NCBI GenBank assembly: GCA_025355465.1 | Contig: JANXZO010000070.1 | Location: 67,114-131,113, forward strand | DNA length: 64,000 nt | Reading direction: 5' to 3' | Origin: Bacteroidales bacterium | Lineage (GTDB): Bacteria; Bacteroidota; Bacteroidia; Bacteroidales; FEN-979 | Shown here: positions 55,362-64,000 of the stretch, one piece after another | How the letters are laid out: each line of letters opens with the position of its first letter | How positions within the stretch are numbered: the first letter of the stretch is position 1 | Notes under the pieces: model-generated | Told to the model about the DNA's origin: nothing | Databases searched by the model: none | What the model saw: the letters and a program-made list of their open reading frames with translations, nothing else | Position numbers and translations under genes: made by a program

Positions 55362-58300
55362 GTGATCCCTAAGAGTAAGGTTTTGAAAATCAATTACGTT
55401 AAGGCTTTCAGCCTGTTTCTCGTCTTGCTTTTGTCGGTTGCCCATAAATCAAATGGAGAAGGAACAAAACAGGTAATTCCTCCCGGCACGGCACCAACAC
55501 CTCCGAGTATTCTGGGGGCCTACGGCAGTCTTGCATTAACTACAGGCACCACCTATAGTTCTTTTGCCAATTACAATGCTACCGAGGATTACAGGCTATA
55601 TATTCACATCTCCAGCACGTCTGAAAAAATATTGTTCGGATTTCAGAAAGAGACCCCCGGGGATGATATTAGATTTAACATCCATGCTCCTACTACTCCT
55701 TTTGCTGTAGTATTTTCAGGCACGGTGCCATCGGGCGCAGGAACCGGTTATATCGCCGATATTAACCAGGCCTATGCGGGGCCATTCCCGGCATCCGGCG
55801 GTTACACTCCTTTTGAATATGTGCCGACTGCAACAGGTGACTACTTTATCGAATTCTACGGGGTGGGTCTTCCCCCGTTTGGTGGAAATGTAGCGGTAGC
55901 AGGCAACCTTAAATATTTCGACATCACGGTGTTGAAAACCGGATATCAGACTCCTCCGGTGCCGACAGATGCCCAGGACGGACGCGTCTGGTCCAAATCA
56001 TGGCAGTTTAACAGTCCGAGCATCAACGTAAACGACAACAGGTATTTTGCCGGAAACATGTTTGTCTATTCGACGGATGGCATCGTAACAAAAATTGATT
56101 TCAACAACATGATCCCGGGCACTTTCATGGTATTTTGCAACCCGAAAGGAGTGCAGAATCTCACGGACCCCATCGAGGCACGAAAATCGCGAACAGGCAA
56201 TTATAAATACCCGGATTTTAAAGTTTTTCTCAACGACCCCGACATCACTGCCTATCCCAACGGCACGCCCGGGACGATCAGTACCAGTCCGGCTCCTACC
56301 ATGACCCCGGCAGATCCGCCGTGCAGCGGAAATGAAAACATCATCTTCAGTGTTTCTCAGGACGGTAAAGTAGATATTACACTTGAACTTCCTGCACCCT
56401 ACAGCAACAGGATATTTACCCAGACCTCCGTTGCAGCAGGTTCAAATACCATTCTCTGGGACGGACTGGATGGAGGAACGCCACCTGTTCCTGTGCAGGA
56501 TGGCACCCCGGTAACCATGACGATCAACTACCTGAATGGCCTCACCAACCTTCCGCTTTACGATGTTGAGTATACCGACAATACCAATTTTGCGGACCGG
56601 GGGTTGAAAGTGACGCTGGTAAGGCCCACAACCGGTGTACAGACCCCCCGAATGTATTGGGATGATGGTTTGATCAACCCCGGGTCCATGACTTGTCCCG
56701 GAACGATAAACATCAATCCCGGTTGCCTTCCGTCAGTCACTCCTCCCACCGATGGGTGCCACAAATGGAAGACATGTCTTGGGAATGTGAACACCATCAA
56801 TACCTGGTGGTATGCAGCCAACAGTTCCGCCGCCGGGATCCTGGTGCAGCATAATGCGCAGCCCCCTGATCCTGTTGGGGTCCCCGCCAACCGTTGCGGG
56901 CCGGGCACGCTGACGATCAACGCAACAGTATTGAACGGAGAGGTGGCAGACTGGTATTCGGATGCTGCCGGAACGCTGCTGGTTCAGGCAGGGACTCCGG
57001 GCAACACGGGTTTTACCACGCCGGTACTTACCGCCACAGCAACCTATTATGTAAGGGGAAAGAATCCGGTTACAGGCTGTACAAGCACGGCTTTGACCCC
57101 GGTACTTGCCGAGATTTTTGATGCACCCGCACCACCCACCGGAACCACCACGGTTTCTGTTTGCAATCCGCAATCTGTATCGCTCACGGCCATTGTAGGT
57201 ACAGGACTCACCGTTGAATGGTGGGATGCACCGGCTGGTGGAAATTCGCTCGGCACGAACGCAACCTACGTAACTCCGGTCCTGGGAACAGGAACCCACC
57301 TGTTCTATGCGGAGGCCGTAGCCATCCAACCTTTATGCAGCCGGTCGCCAAGGACAACCTTTACCGTAAACATAACCTCCACACCGGTCATCACACTTGT
57401 TGTTCCTCCATCATCGATCTGCACCGGTGCCAATACAAACCTGGATCTGAGTACCACCTTTTCATCTACTGTTCCGGGTACGACTTATACCTGGTCGATA
57501 TTGCCGGGAAATTGCACAAACATCCTGGTTTGCCCTCCCGGAGGAACCGGCACCCTGCTCAACGATCTTTTGATGCTGAGTAATCCTATTCTGCCCGGCC
57601 AGGTTCTTTACGATATCACCCCCAGTGCAAACGGATGCTCAGGGAATTTGGTTTCGATAACCGTTCCTGTGGCTCCCTATCCCGCTCCGGCAGGGCCATT
57701 GTCGCCTGTGATTCCAGTTGCCTGTCAGGGACAGACCACCTTGTATTCGGTTGCTCCGGTTCCCAATGCCACCAATTACCTGTGGAGTGTTACCCCTCCT
57801 GCTGCAGCCTTGAGCATCGCGATAAATCCTGCGGCAAACTATGAAGCCGACATAACCTGGGATGCCACCTACACCGGAGCCGCAGTGGTTCATGTAAAAG
57901 GTCAGAACAGTTGCGGAGAGGGCGCCGAAAGTGTGCTTCCACTCACCATTCAGCCGAAGCCCCAGGTAGCGGTAAAGTTGTGTGAGGATATTGTTACCAG
58001 TACCGAAGGGCGATTCATAAAGATGAAATGGGGACTGCCCCTTGGAGGCGAATATTCCGGACCCGGAGTTTCGGCAGCGGATAAATTGACTTTCGATCCA
58101 AAGAACTCCGGCGGACCCGGTATAAAAACCATCACCTATACCTATACCAACCAGGTTCAATGCTCCAACACCGCCACTGTAACAATCCTGATAAAAGCCC
58201 CGCCGGCCTTTGCACAATGCGGGATCAGTGCCCTCACCGATGTACGAACCAACTTAACTTACCCTACCTATCAAATCGGCAATGGGTTGACCATGCGTTG

Positions 58301-58817
58301 CTGGATGGCGAAAAACCTTGATTTCGGAACCATGTTGCTGAATAACATACCACAAACAGACAACTGCATGGCTGAAAAATACTGCATGCATTCCGATCTC
58401 AGTCAATGTGCAAACTACGGTGCACTTTATCAATGGAATGAACTGATGCAATACGAAGATGCAGCCCTGAACTACCAGGACCTTTGTCCACCTGGCTGGC
58501 ATGTCCCTTCCGAAGCAGACTGGCTACACCTGATCAGCACGGTGCCGAACCAACAGAATGCACTGGCAGGCGGATACCTCAAGGCAGCTCCATTCCAGAT
58601 ACTGCTTGATGGGTTATTGTATCTCAATCAATGGGAATCGTTCGATCCGGCCGTTCCACCGCTCCCGACAGATATTACCGCCACTATTTTATGGACCTCC
58701 ACCCGGAGTGGCGCTGAACGGGCACTTTCGCATGGCATGAACAACATCGATGTGAGTGTTTCCTCCTACTCCTCCTCACGGGCCAATGCTTTGCCTGTTC
58801 GTTGCGTAAAAGACTGA
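55362..58817 (+). CDS. Large secreted adhesin-like protein with FISUMP domain
   Basis: A 1151-residue exported protein. No ATG start exists; candidate starts are TTG 55347, GTG 55362 and TTG 55383. GTG 55362 gives a normal signal peptide (MIPKSKVLKINYVK then FSLFLVLLLSVA) and is chosen. The mature N terminus EGTKQV and the domain with YRLYIHISS, ILFGFQK and GPFPASGGYTPFEY are shared with the next gene. A FlgD-like segment (GSNTILWDGLDGG), Ig/PKD-like domains and a FISUMP domain (about 952-1151, CPPGWHVPSEADW, ending RCVKD) follow. It starts 36 bp after the previous gene. Function probably surface adhesion or matrix; inferred. Confidence 0.85.
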   Translation: MIPKSKVLKINYVKAFSLFLVLLLSVAHKSNGEGTKQVIPPGTAPTPPSILGAYGSLALTTGTTYSSFANYNATEDYRLYIHISSTSEKILFGFQKETPGDDIRFNIHAPTTPFAVVFSGTVPSGAGTGYIADINQAYAGPFPASGGYTPFEYVPTATGDYFIEFYGVGLPPFGGNVAVAGNLKYFDITVLKTGYQTPPVPTDAQDGRVWSKSWQFNSPSINVNDNRYFAGNMFVYSTDGIVTKIDFNNMIPGTFMVFCNPKGVQNLTDPIEARKSRTGNYKYPDFKVFLNDPDITAYPNGTPGTISTSPAPTMTPADPPCSGNENIIFSVSQDGKVDITLELPAPYSNRIFTQTSVAAGSNTILWDGLDGGTPPVPVQDGTPVTMTINYLNGLTNLPLYDVEYTDNTNFADRGLKVTLVRPTTGVQTPRMYWDDGLINPGSMTCPGTININPGCLPSVTPPTDGCHKWKTCLGNVNTINTWWYAANSSAAGILVQHNAQPPDPVGVPANRCGPGTLTINATVLNGEVADWYSDAAGTLLVQAGTPGNTGFTTPVLTATATYYVRGKNPVTGCTSTALTPVLAEIFDAPAPPTGTTTVSVCNPQSVSLTAIVGTGLTVEWWDAPAGGNSLGTNATYVTPVLGTGTHLFYAEAVAIQPLCSRSPRTTFTVNITSTPVITLVVPPSSICTGANTNLDLSTTFSSTVPGTTYTWSILPGNCTNILVCPPGGTGTLLNDLLMLSNPILPGQVLYDITPSANGCSGNLVSITVPVAPYPAPAGPLSPVIPVACQGQTTLYSVAPVPNATNYLWSVTPPAAALSIAINPAANYEADITWDATYTGAAVVHVKGQNSCGEGAESVLPLTIQPKPQVAVKLCEDIVTSTEGRFIKMKWGLPLGGEYSGPGVSAADKLTFDPKNSGGPGIKTITYTYTNQVQCSNTATVTILIKAPPAFAQCGISALTDVRTNLTYPTYQIGNGLTMRCWMAKNLDFGTMLLNNIPQTDNCMAEKYCMHSDLSQCANYGALYQWNELMQYEDAALNYQDLCPPGWHVPSEADWLHLISTVPNQQNALAGGYLKAAPFQILLDGLLYLNQWESFDPAVPPLPTDITATILWTSTRSGAERALSHGMNNIDVSVSSYSSSRANALPVRCVKD

Positions 58818-58920
58818 CTTTTTCAGGCAACTTTTCTGAATTCCGGGAGTCTAATCTACGATAAAGCGTCCTTTTTTTTATTGGCAAACACTCCGCCGGA
58901 TAAAAACATTAGTGATATGG

Positions 58921-58951
58921 TTTGTTAGGTTAGAAATAAATCGTAATTTTA
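58921..58951 (+). promoter_or_regulatory. Promoter of the third adhesin-like gene (TTTG-N19-TAATTTTA)
   Basis: TTTG at 58921-58924 and TAATTTTA at 58944-58951 are 19 bp apart, the Bacteroidota spacing, with one mismatch in the -7 box. It leaves a leader of about 25 bases to the ATG at 58981. Confidence 0.55.
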
Positions 58952-58980
58952 TGGACTTGAATTGAGTAAGAAAACAACCG

Positions 58981-61900
58981 ATGACGGGACCTTTACAAAC
59001 CAAAATCTGCTCATTTACCCTCCTCTTCTTCCTGACACTGATGTCATATTCTTCACACGCAGAAGGCACAAAGCAGGTCAGGCCACTGAGTTCCGAAAAT
59101 GGCGCCTTGAGAATCACCGGAGCAGGCGCTACTAGCTTTGCTACCTACTCCTCAATCGCAAATTACAGACTGTACATCCATGTCGAAAATTATAACGAGA
59201 CCATTTTATTTGGTCTGCATCGGGTGGGAAACAACAGGAATTTTCAATTAAAAGACCCGAGCGGAGTAACCGTGTTAACCGGACTCTGCCCCAGCACCAT
59301 TGCAGATTCAGGCTGGATTGCAGACTATGCGACGAGCCTCGTTGGTCCTTTTTTCTCATCGGGAGGTTATCATCCGCTCAAATATAAAGTCACTGCCCCA
59401 AACCCACTGGGAGACTATTACATCCAGTTTTCCGGCAGTATTGATTTTGATCCTTTCGATTTTCAGGTTGTAACCGGCGCCAATACCCTCGCACTGCCTT
59501 CGGACACGATCAATGGCCGCGTATTTTCAAAAGCCTGGCAATTCTATGCTGCGCTTGGAAACAACCCTGAACCATTCTCGGGGAAGTTCTTTGTTTATTC
59601 TGATGATGGTATTGTAACCAGCTGTAAATATAAGGAAGCCGTTGTAGGGGAGTTCTCAATGTATTGCAATCCTTATGGCTGTTTAAATACGGGAAATTTC
59701 AGCCTCGACCGGATGTCGAAAAACCTGAATACATCAACCTCGTTTACCGGCATCGCCCAATACAAAATTTTTCTGAACAACCCCGATCCGATTATCTATC
59801 TGAATGGATTTTATGGTGCTATGGTTGGAGCGCCACAATATCCGTATATCGATATTGATCCGGGATACCCTGCCTGCAGCGGTAAAAAGATCATCTTCAT
59901 AAACGTCAACAAAGCAGGTAACGTTGACATCAAGATCACTGTGCCGTACGGCAGTCCCGGAACAGACGTCCATCTTCAATCTACCGTTGTTGCCGGCGTG
60001 AACCAGATTCCATGGGACGGCCAGGATGGAACGGGCGTGCTTGTTCCTGATGGCACGCTGGTGAACATTAACATCACCTACATCAACGGACTCACCAACC
60101 TGCCTTTGTGGGATATTGAGAAAAACCCGAAAGGATTTGTCATCGAACTTGTCAGGCCGCCATCTACGGAAATCATCCAGTCCTATTGGGATGATTCGGG
60201 ACTAACGGTGGTAGGCGGGAACAATGGATGCCCAACCCCGCCCAACGGGAATACTACCATTACCGGATGTCTGCCCGGAAGTATCACCGGCATCCCGGGT
60301 TGCCACCCATGGGAGACGACCGGATCGGATTGTCACAATAAAATGATAAACACCTACTGGTATTCGGCCAGCAGTGGCAATGCATCGCTGAGCATGACCC
60401 AGAACGTAACGCCGCCGCCGCCGACCATTAATGGAAATTTTGACCGGTGCGGACCCGGCAATGTAAACCTGGTGGCCCTGGTTCTGGATGGTGAGGTTGT
60501 GCGGTGGTTTGATCAGTCCTCGGGAGGAACCTCCCTGGGCACTTCCACTTCAGGTGCGCCATTCGCCATTAATCTTCCCACCGCAGGCACCTTTACATTT
60601 TATGCCGAGGCCTATAATCCGACCCCCCCGTACTTCTGTACAAGCTCTGCCAGAACAGTGATTTCCGTGCATGCAATCGCTATACCTGAACCACCGACAC
60701 CGTCAGCTCCTGCATTTTTTGTCTGCGGAAATGGCTCAGCCACGTTAAGTGTTAATCCTCTCTTAAATATCAGTATTGAATGGTATGATGCCGCTGCAGG
60801 CGGGACCCTGCTGGGCACCGGCGACTCATTTATTACCCCTTTTATCACTACCTCCACAACCTATTATGCCCAGGCAACGAATGTAGGATACGCCACGCAT
60901 TGCACCAACCTGACCAGGAGAGCGATCGTTGCCGAAGTGCGACCAATGCCGGTGGTATCAAATTCAACAACATCAGAAGGCATCTGTTCGAACACCTCCC
61001 CTACCATTATCCTTGCATCAAACCCGACCGGGGCTACCTATACCTGGACCGCCTCAAATCCCGACGGAAGGGTGAACGGTTTCACAGCCAACGGTAGTGG
61101 CAGCCTCACCACTGAAGTTTTGAAGATAAACACGGGTACCTTCAATGCCGGTCAGGTTATCTATAATGTTACCCCAACGCTGGCATCCTGTATCGGGAGT
61201 CCGGTTGTCTTCAATATTACGGTAAATCCATTTCCCGATATCTCCTTTAGCCCTTTAGCCACTGCGGCCATTTGTTCAGGAGCCCAGACAAACATTCCAA
61301 TAACCTCGCAGGTGGCAGGCACCTCTTTTAACTGGTCGGCCACAGGTTATTCTGCAAATCTGACTCCGCCTCCACCCGTTCTCGGTAACACCAACCCGAT
61401 TGTACAGCCATTTACAAACTCCGGCAACACTGCTGAGCCCGTCACCTTCTCCGTGATTCCTTCAGCTGCAGGCTGTATCTCTCCGGCATCCACATTTACG
61501 GTAGCCGTAAACCCGACCCCCACGGTAAATTCCGTCGCAAACCAGGTATTGTGTCATGGAACCTCAACTTTGGCCATTAATTTCACCGGATTTGTACCCG
61601 GCACCGTTTACTCCTGGAGCAATGATAACTCTTCCATCGGGCTGGCTTCCGGCGGAAATGGAAATATTGCCGCCTTCAATGTGACCAATACCACCAATGC
61701 CCCGGTAACGGCAACCATTACCGTGACTCCAACCTTTACCAGTTCAGGACTTACCTGCTCCGGTACCGCAACAGCATTTACCATTGTGGTAAATCCAATA
61801 CCCACCGTAGATGCCATATCCAACCAGGTGGTTTGTAACGGAGCTTCCACTTCCCTGGTCACATTCACCGGTTTTGTATCCGGAACGGATTATTCCTGGA

Positions 61901-64000
61901 CCAATAACAATACTTCCATCGGACTGGCTGCCAGTGGCAACGGTAACATTTCAGCCTTTACTTGCACCAACACATCCAATGTTCCGGTCACCGCTACCAT
62001 TACCATAACGCCATCCTTTACCAATGCCGGGATTACCTGCACCGGATCACCTGCTTCTTTCACCATTACCGTGAATCCGACACCAACCGTCAATGCGGTC
62101 GGGGCTCAGACGCTTTGTAATGCCTCACCTTCGGCGATGGTAGTATTCTCTGGTAATGTATTGGGAACGGATTATACCTGGGTCAATAACAATACGAGCA
62201 TCGGACTGGGATCCGGCGGCACGGGTACCATCGGTTCCTTTATTGCCACCAACCTGACCAACTTGCCGGTCACCGCCACCATCACGGTAACACCCTCCTT
62301 CACCAATGCCGGAAGTACGTGCCCCGGTCTGCCTGTTTCCTTTACCATCACAGTGAATCCGAAGCCCACCGTGGTTTTCCCAGCAACTCCGCCCAATCCG
62401 CAGGAGATCTGTTCCGGATCCTTTTCCGCATCGGTTTCACTCTCATCATCCGTTACCGTAACCGGTGTCTCCTACTCCTGGACTGCGGCCGCCTTCGATC
62501 CGGTAAACCCGACAACCAGCATCAGTGGTTTCACAACACCCAATTCCGGAAACTCCATTCCCGGTCAAAACATGGTCAGCGTTCTGTTAACCCAGGGGGT
62601 GATCAAATACACGGTTACGGCTGCTTTTAACTCCCCGGGACTGGTTTGTCCGGGCGACCCCTTTGAATACCAAACGCTGGTGAATCCAAGTCCTACGGTA
62701 GCGCTTGCTCCCTCCGACCCAATCGGCCAGGCTATCTGTTCCGGACAGTTCAGCCTGCCCATCACTTTTACCCCCAATGTCACACCAACCATCTATACGT
62801 GGCAGGCTGTGGAAATAGTTGGTGTTACCGGAGCCATCGCCAGCGGTACAACTGATAACATTCCCGCGCATCAGCTAACACTCACCGGGCCGGCACAGGG
62901 ACACGTGAAATATCAGGTGACCCCCAGCTACCAGGGTGGTGGTACCTTCACCTGTCCCGGGGGAATTTCATTTTCGACCATCTATGTCAACCCCTTGCCA
63001 ACACCGGCAATAACAGGCCCGATACTCACCTGTGAGCTGGGTCCGAACATAACCTATTCAACACCGGCAATAACGGGACATTCCTACCTGTGGACGATTA
63101 CCGGGGGCACAATAACCTCTTTATTAACCGGGAATCAAATAACTGTTCAATGGGGATCCTATACTGCCTCTCCGGGTACACTTATCGTAAAAGAGACCAT
63201 CGATGCCACAGCCTGCGAGACGACCACTGCGGCCTATCAGGTTACCCTGCAGCAGCGTCCAGTGCCAACGCTTACGGGCCCGATCACTGTTTGTAATACC
63301 TCCACAGGTAATGTGTATACCACGGAAGCATCGATGTTCCAATACAACTGGAGTATCAGCGGAGGCAGTTTCAGCTCGGGCGGAACAGGAACAACATCCA
63401 CGGCTACTGTTACCTGGGCAACACCGGGCAACAACTGGATCGAAGTGAACTACGTAAATGCGCTTGGATGTCCGGGCTTTCCTGCCAAACGTATCAACGT
63501 TCAGGTAAATCCACTGCCGGTATCGACCATAACAGCACCACCGGCACCATTCTGCCAGGATAATCCGACTCCGTATTCTTTTAGTGTTCCACCTGATCCT
63601 GCTGCTGTTTTTGTATGGACCATACCACCATCTCCTGCGAGAACAATCATCCCCGGACCGGCAACAAGCAACATCCAGGTTCTCTGGACAGCTCCGGGAG
63701 CCTCCTCCGTATCGGTTACCGGAACCTATCCCACTACAGGCTGCCTGTCAACTTCACCCACTGTTCCGGTGAATATTCTTGCAAAACCCGTCGTATCGTT
63801 CACTACTTGTTTCGACCTGCAAACCACCCTCAATGCCAAACCATTCCAGCTTAAAGGCGGATTGCCGTTAGGTGCCGGCGGAAAATACACGATCGGTTCG
63901 GTCAACAACACCCCCGTTACCTATTTCAACCCCGCTGCGGCAGGTCTGGGATCGCATACCATCTACTTCACCTATACCAACAGTAACGGATGCCTTGCCA
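58981..64000 (+). CDS. Very large secreted adhesin-like protein, 3' end beyond the window
   Basis: Open without stop from the ATG to the window edge (over 1670 codons). A signal peptide (about 1-26, ending SSHA-EGTKQV) is followed by the same N-terminal domain as the previous gene (YRLYIHVEN, ILFGLHR, GPFFSSGGYHPLKY), a DGRVFSKAW-type domain near 178 and a FlgD-like segment near 316. Then come many PKD/Ig-like domains, including three tandem units of exactly 94 residues (about 844-1125). Near the edge the KPFQLKGGLPLGAGG and IYFTYTNSNGC segments match those preceding the FISUMP domain in the two upstream genes, so such a domain probably follows outside. Confidence 0.87.
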   Translation, partial: MTGPLQTKICSFTLLFFLTLMSYSSHAEGTKQVRPLSSENGALRITGAGATSFATYSSIANYRLYIHVENYNETILFGLHRVGNNRNFQLKDPSGVTVLTGLCPSTIADSGWIADYATSLVGPFFSSGGYHPLKYKVTAPNPLGDYYIQFSGSIDFDPFDFQVVTGANTLALPSDTINGRVFSKAWQFYAALGNNPEPFSGKFFVYSDDGIVTSCKYKEAVVGEFSMYCNPYGCLNTGNFSLDRMSKNLNTSTSFTGIAQYKIFLNNPDPIIYLNGFYGAMVGAPQYPYIDIDPGYPACSGKKIIFINVNKAGNVDIKITVPYGSPGTDVHLQSTVVAGVNQIPWDGQDGTGVLVPDGTLVNINITYINGLTNLPLWDIEKNPKGFVIELVRPPSTEIIQSYWDDSGLTVVGGNNGCPTPPNGNTTITGCLPGSITGIPGCHPWETTGSDCHNKMINTYWYSASSGNASLSMTQNVTPPPPTINGNFDRCGPGNVNLVALVLDGEVVRWFDQSSGGTSLGTSTSGAPFAINLPTAGTFTFYAEAYNPTPPYFCTSSARTVISVHAIAIPEPPTPSAPAFFVCGNGSATLSVNPLLNISIEWYDAAAGGTLLGTGDSFITPFITTSTTYYAQATNVGYATHCTNLTRRAIVAEVRPMPVVSNSTTSEGICSNTSPTIILASNPTGATYTWTASNPDGRVNGFTANGSGSLTTEVLKINTGTFNAGQVIYNVTPTLASCIGSPVVFNITVNPFPDISFSPLATAAICSGAQTNIPITSQVAGTSFNWSATGYSANLTPPPPVLGNTNPIVQPFTNSGNTAEPVTFSVIPSAAGCISPASTFTVAVNPTPTVNSVANQVLCHGTSTLAINFTGFVPGTVYSWSNDNSSIGLASGGNGNIAAFNVTNTTNAPVTATITVTPTFTSSGLTCSGTATAFTIVVNPIPTVDAISNQVVCNGASTSLVTFTGFVSGTDYSWTNNNTSIGLAASGNGNISAFTCTNTSNVPVTATITITPSFTNAGITCTGSPASFTITVNPTPTVNAVGAQTLCNASPSAMVVFSGNVLGTDYTWVNNNTSIGLGSGGTGTIGSFIATNLTNLPVTATITVTPSFTNAGSTCPGLPVSFTITVNPKPTVVFPATPPNPQEICSGSFSASVSLSSSVTVTGVSYSWTAAAFDPVNPTTSISGFTTPNSGNSIPGQNMVSVLLTQGVIKYTVTAAFNSPGLVCPGDPFEYQTLVNPSPTVALAPSDPIGQAICSGQFSLPITFTPNVTPTIYTWQAVEIVGVTGAIASGTTDNIPAHQLTLTGPAQGHVKYQVTPSYQGGGTFTCPGGISFSTIYVNPLPTPAITGPILTCELGPNITYSTPAITGHSYLWTITGGTITSLLTGNQITVQWGSYTASPGTLIVKETIDATACETTTAAYQVTLQQRPVPTLTGPITVCNTSTGNVYTTEASMFQYNWSISGGSFSSGGTGTTSTATVTWATPGNNWIEVNYVNALGCPGFPAKRINVQVNPLPVSTITAPPAPFCQDNPTPYSFSVPPDPAAVFVWTIPPSPARTIIPGPATSNIQVLWTAPGASSVSVTGTYPTTGCLSTSPTVPVNILAKPVVSFTTCFDLQTTLNAKPFQLKGGLPLGAGGKYTIGSVNNTPVTYFNPAAAGLGSHTIYFTYTNSNGCLA
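61510..62355 (+). repeat. Three tandem 282-bp units inside the adhesin-like gene
   Basis: The codons for NPxPTV recur at 61510, 61792, 62074 and 62356, exactly 282 bp apart, bounding three units. Each encodes an Ig/PKD-like domain with YSW/YTW, NN-SIGL, GN-I or GT-I, and PVTATITVTPSFT. Units are diverged in DNA but keep length without any indel. Confidence 0.85.

Overview
The window comes from a member of the Bacteroidota, most likely an anaerobic, non-gut Bacteroidales; the family cannot be fixed from sequence alone. Supporting signs are the Bacteroidota -7 promoter box TAnnTTTG in front of many genes, almost no Shine-Dalgarno sites, several secreted proteins with type IX secretion (T9SS) C-terminal sorting domains, a PorE-like OmpA protein, DUF349 repeats, a tricorn-type protease, and HydF for [FeFe]-hydrogenase maturation. 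No tRNA, rRNA, CRISPR array, insertion sequence or prophage was seen.

Layout. 1-9956 (minus) is a tightly packed run: an envelope set (lipoprotein, two small secreted proteins, a large leucine-rich-repeat protein), then ComB, dipeptidyl peptidase III, an M23 peptidase and the start of guaA. 10-14 kb holds gcvT, divergent from a WbpM/CapD-type sugar dehydratase followed by miaA. 14-20.8 kb (minus) is a three-gene signalling operon led by a 1424-residue protein. 20.8-26.5 kb has a T9SS subtilase, a cupin and a tricorn protease. 26.6-34 kb (plus) holds an OsmC protein, a PLP-dependent sulfur lyase, a patatin/outer-membrane-barrel protein, a DUF349 protein and aroC. 34-36 kb is an agmatine-to-putrescine pair (aguA, aguB). 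36-39 kb has a T9SS cargo protein and a PorE-like protein. 39-43 kb is the riboflavin operon ribD-ribE-ribBA-ribH behind an FMN riboswitch. 43-49 kb carries three T9SS cargo genes, two of them paralogues. 49-52 kb has an SDR enzyme, hydF and a decayed MscS channel. 52-64 kb has three very large secreted adhesin-like genes, the last running off the window.

The most striking item is the gene at 16491-20765. One uninterrupted reading frame joins a complete CopA-type Cu(I) P-type ATPase to a membrane domain that aligns without gaps to the ethylene-binding domain of plant ETR1, including the copper-ligand pair Cys-x3-His, and then to GAF, HisKA and HATPase domains. In plants the copper ATPase RAN1 supplies copper to ETR1 as a separate protein; here supplier and receptor-like kinase are fused. 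An extra transmembrane helix at the junction gives the topology each half needs. An Rcp1-like response regulator and a hybrid kinase follow in the same operon. Ethylene or copper sensing is inferred, and the position equivalent to ETR1 Asp25 is Asn.
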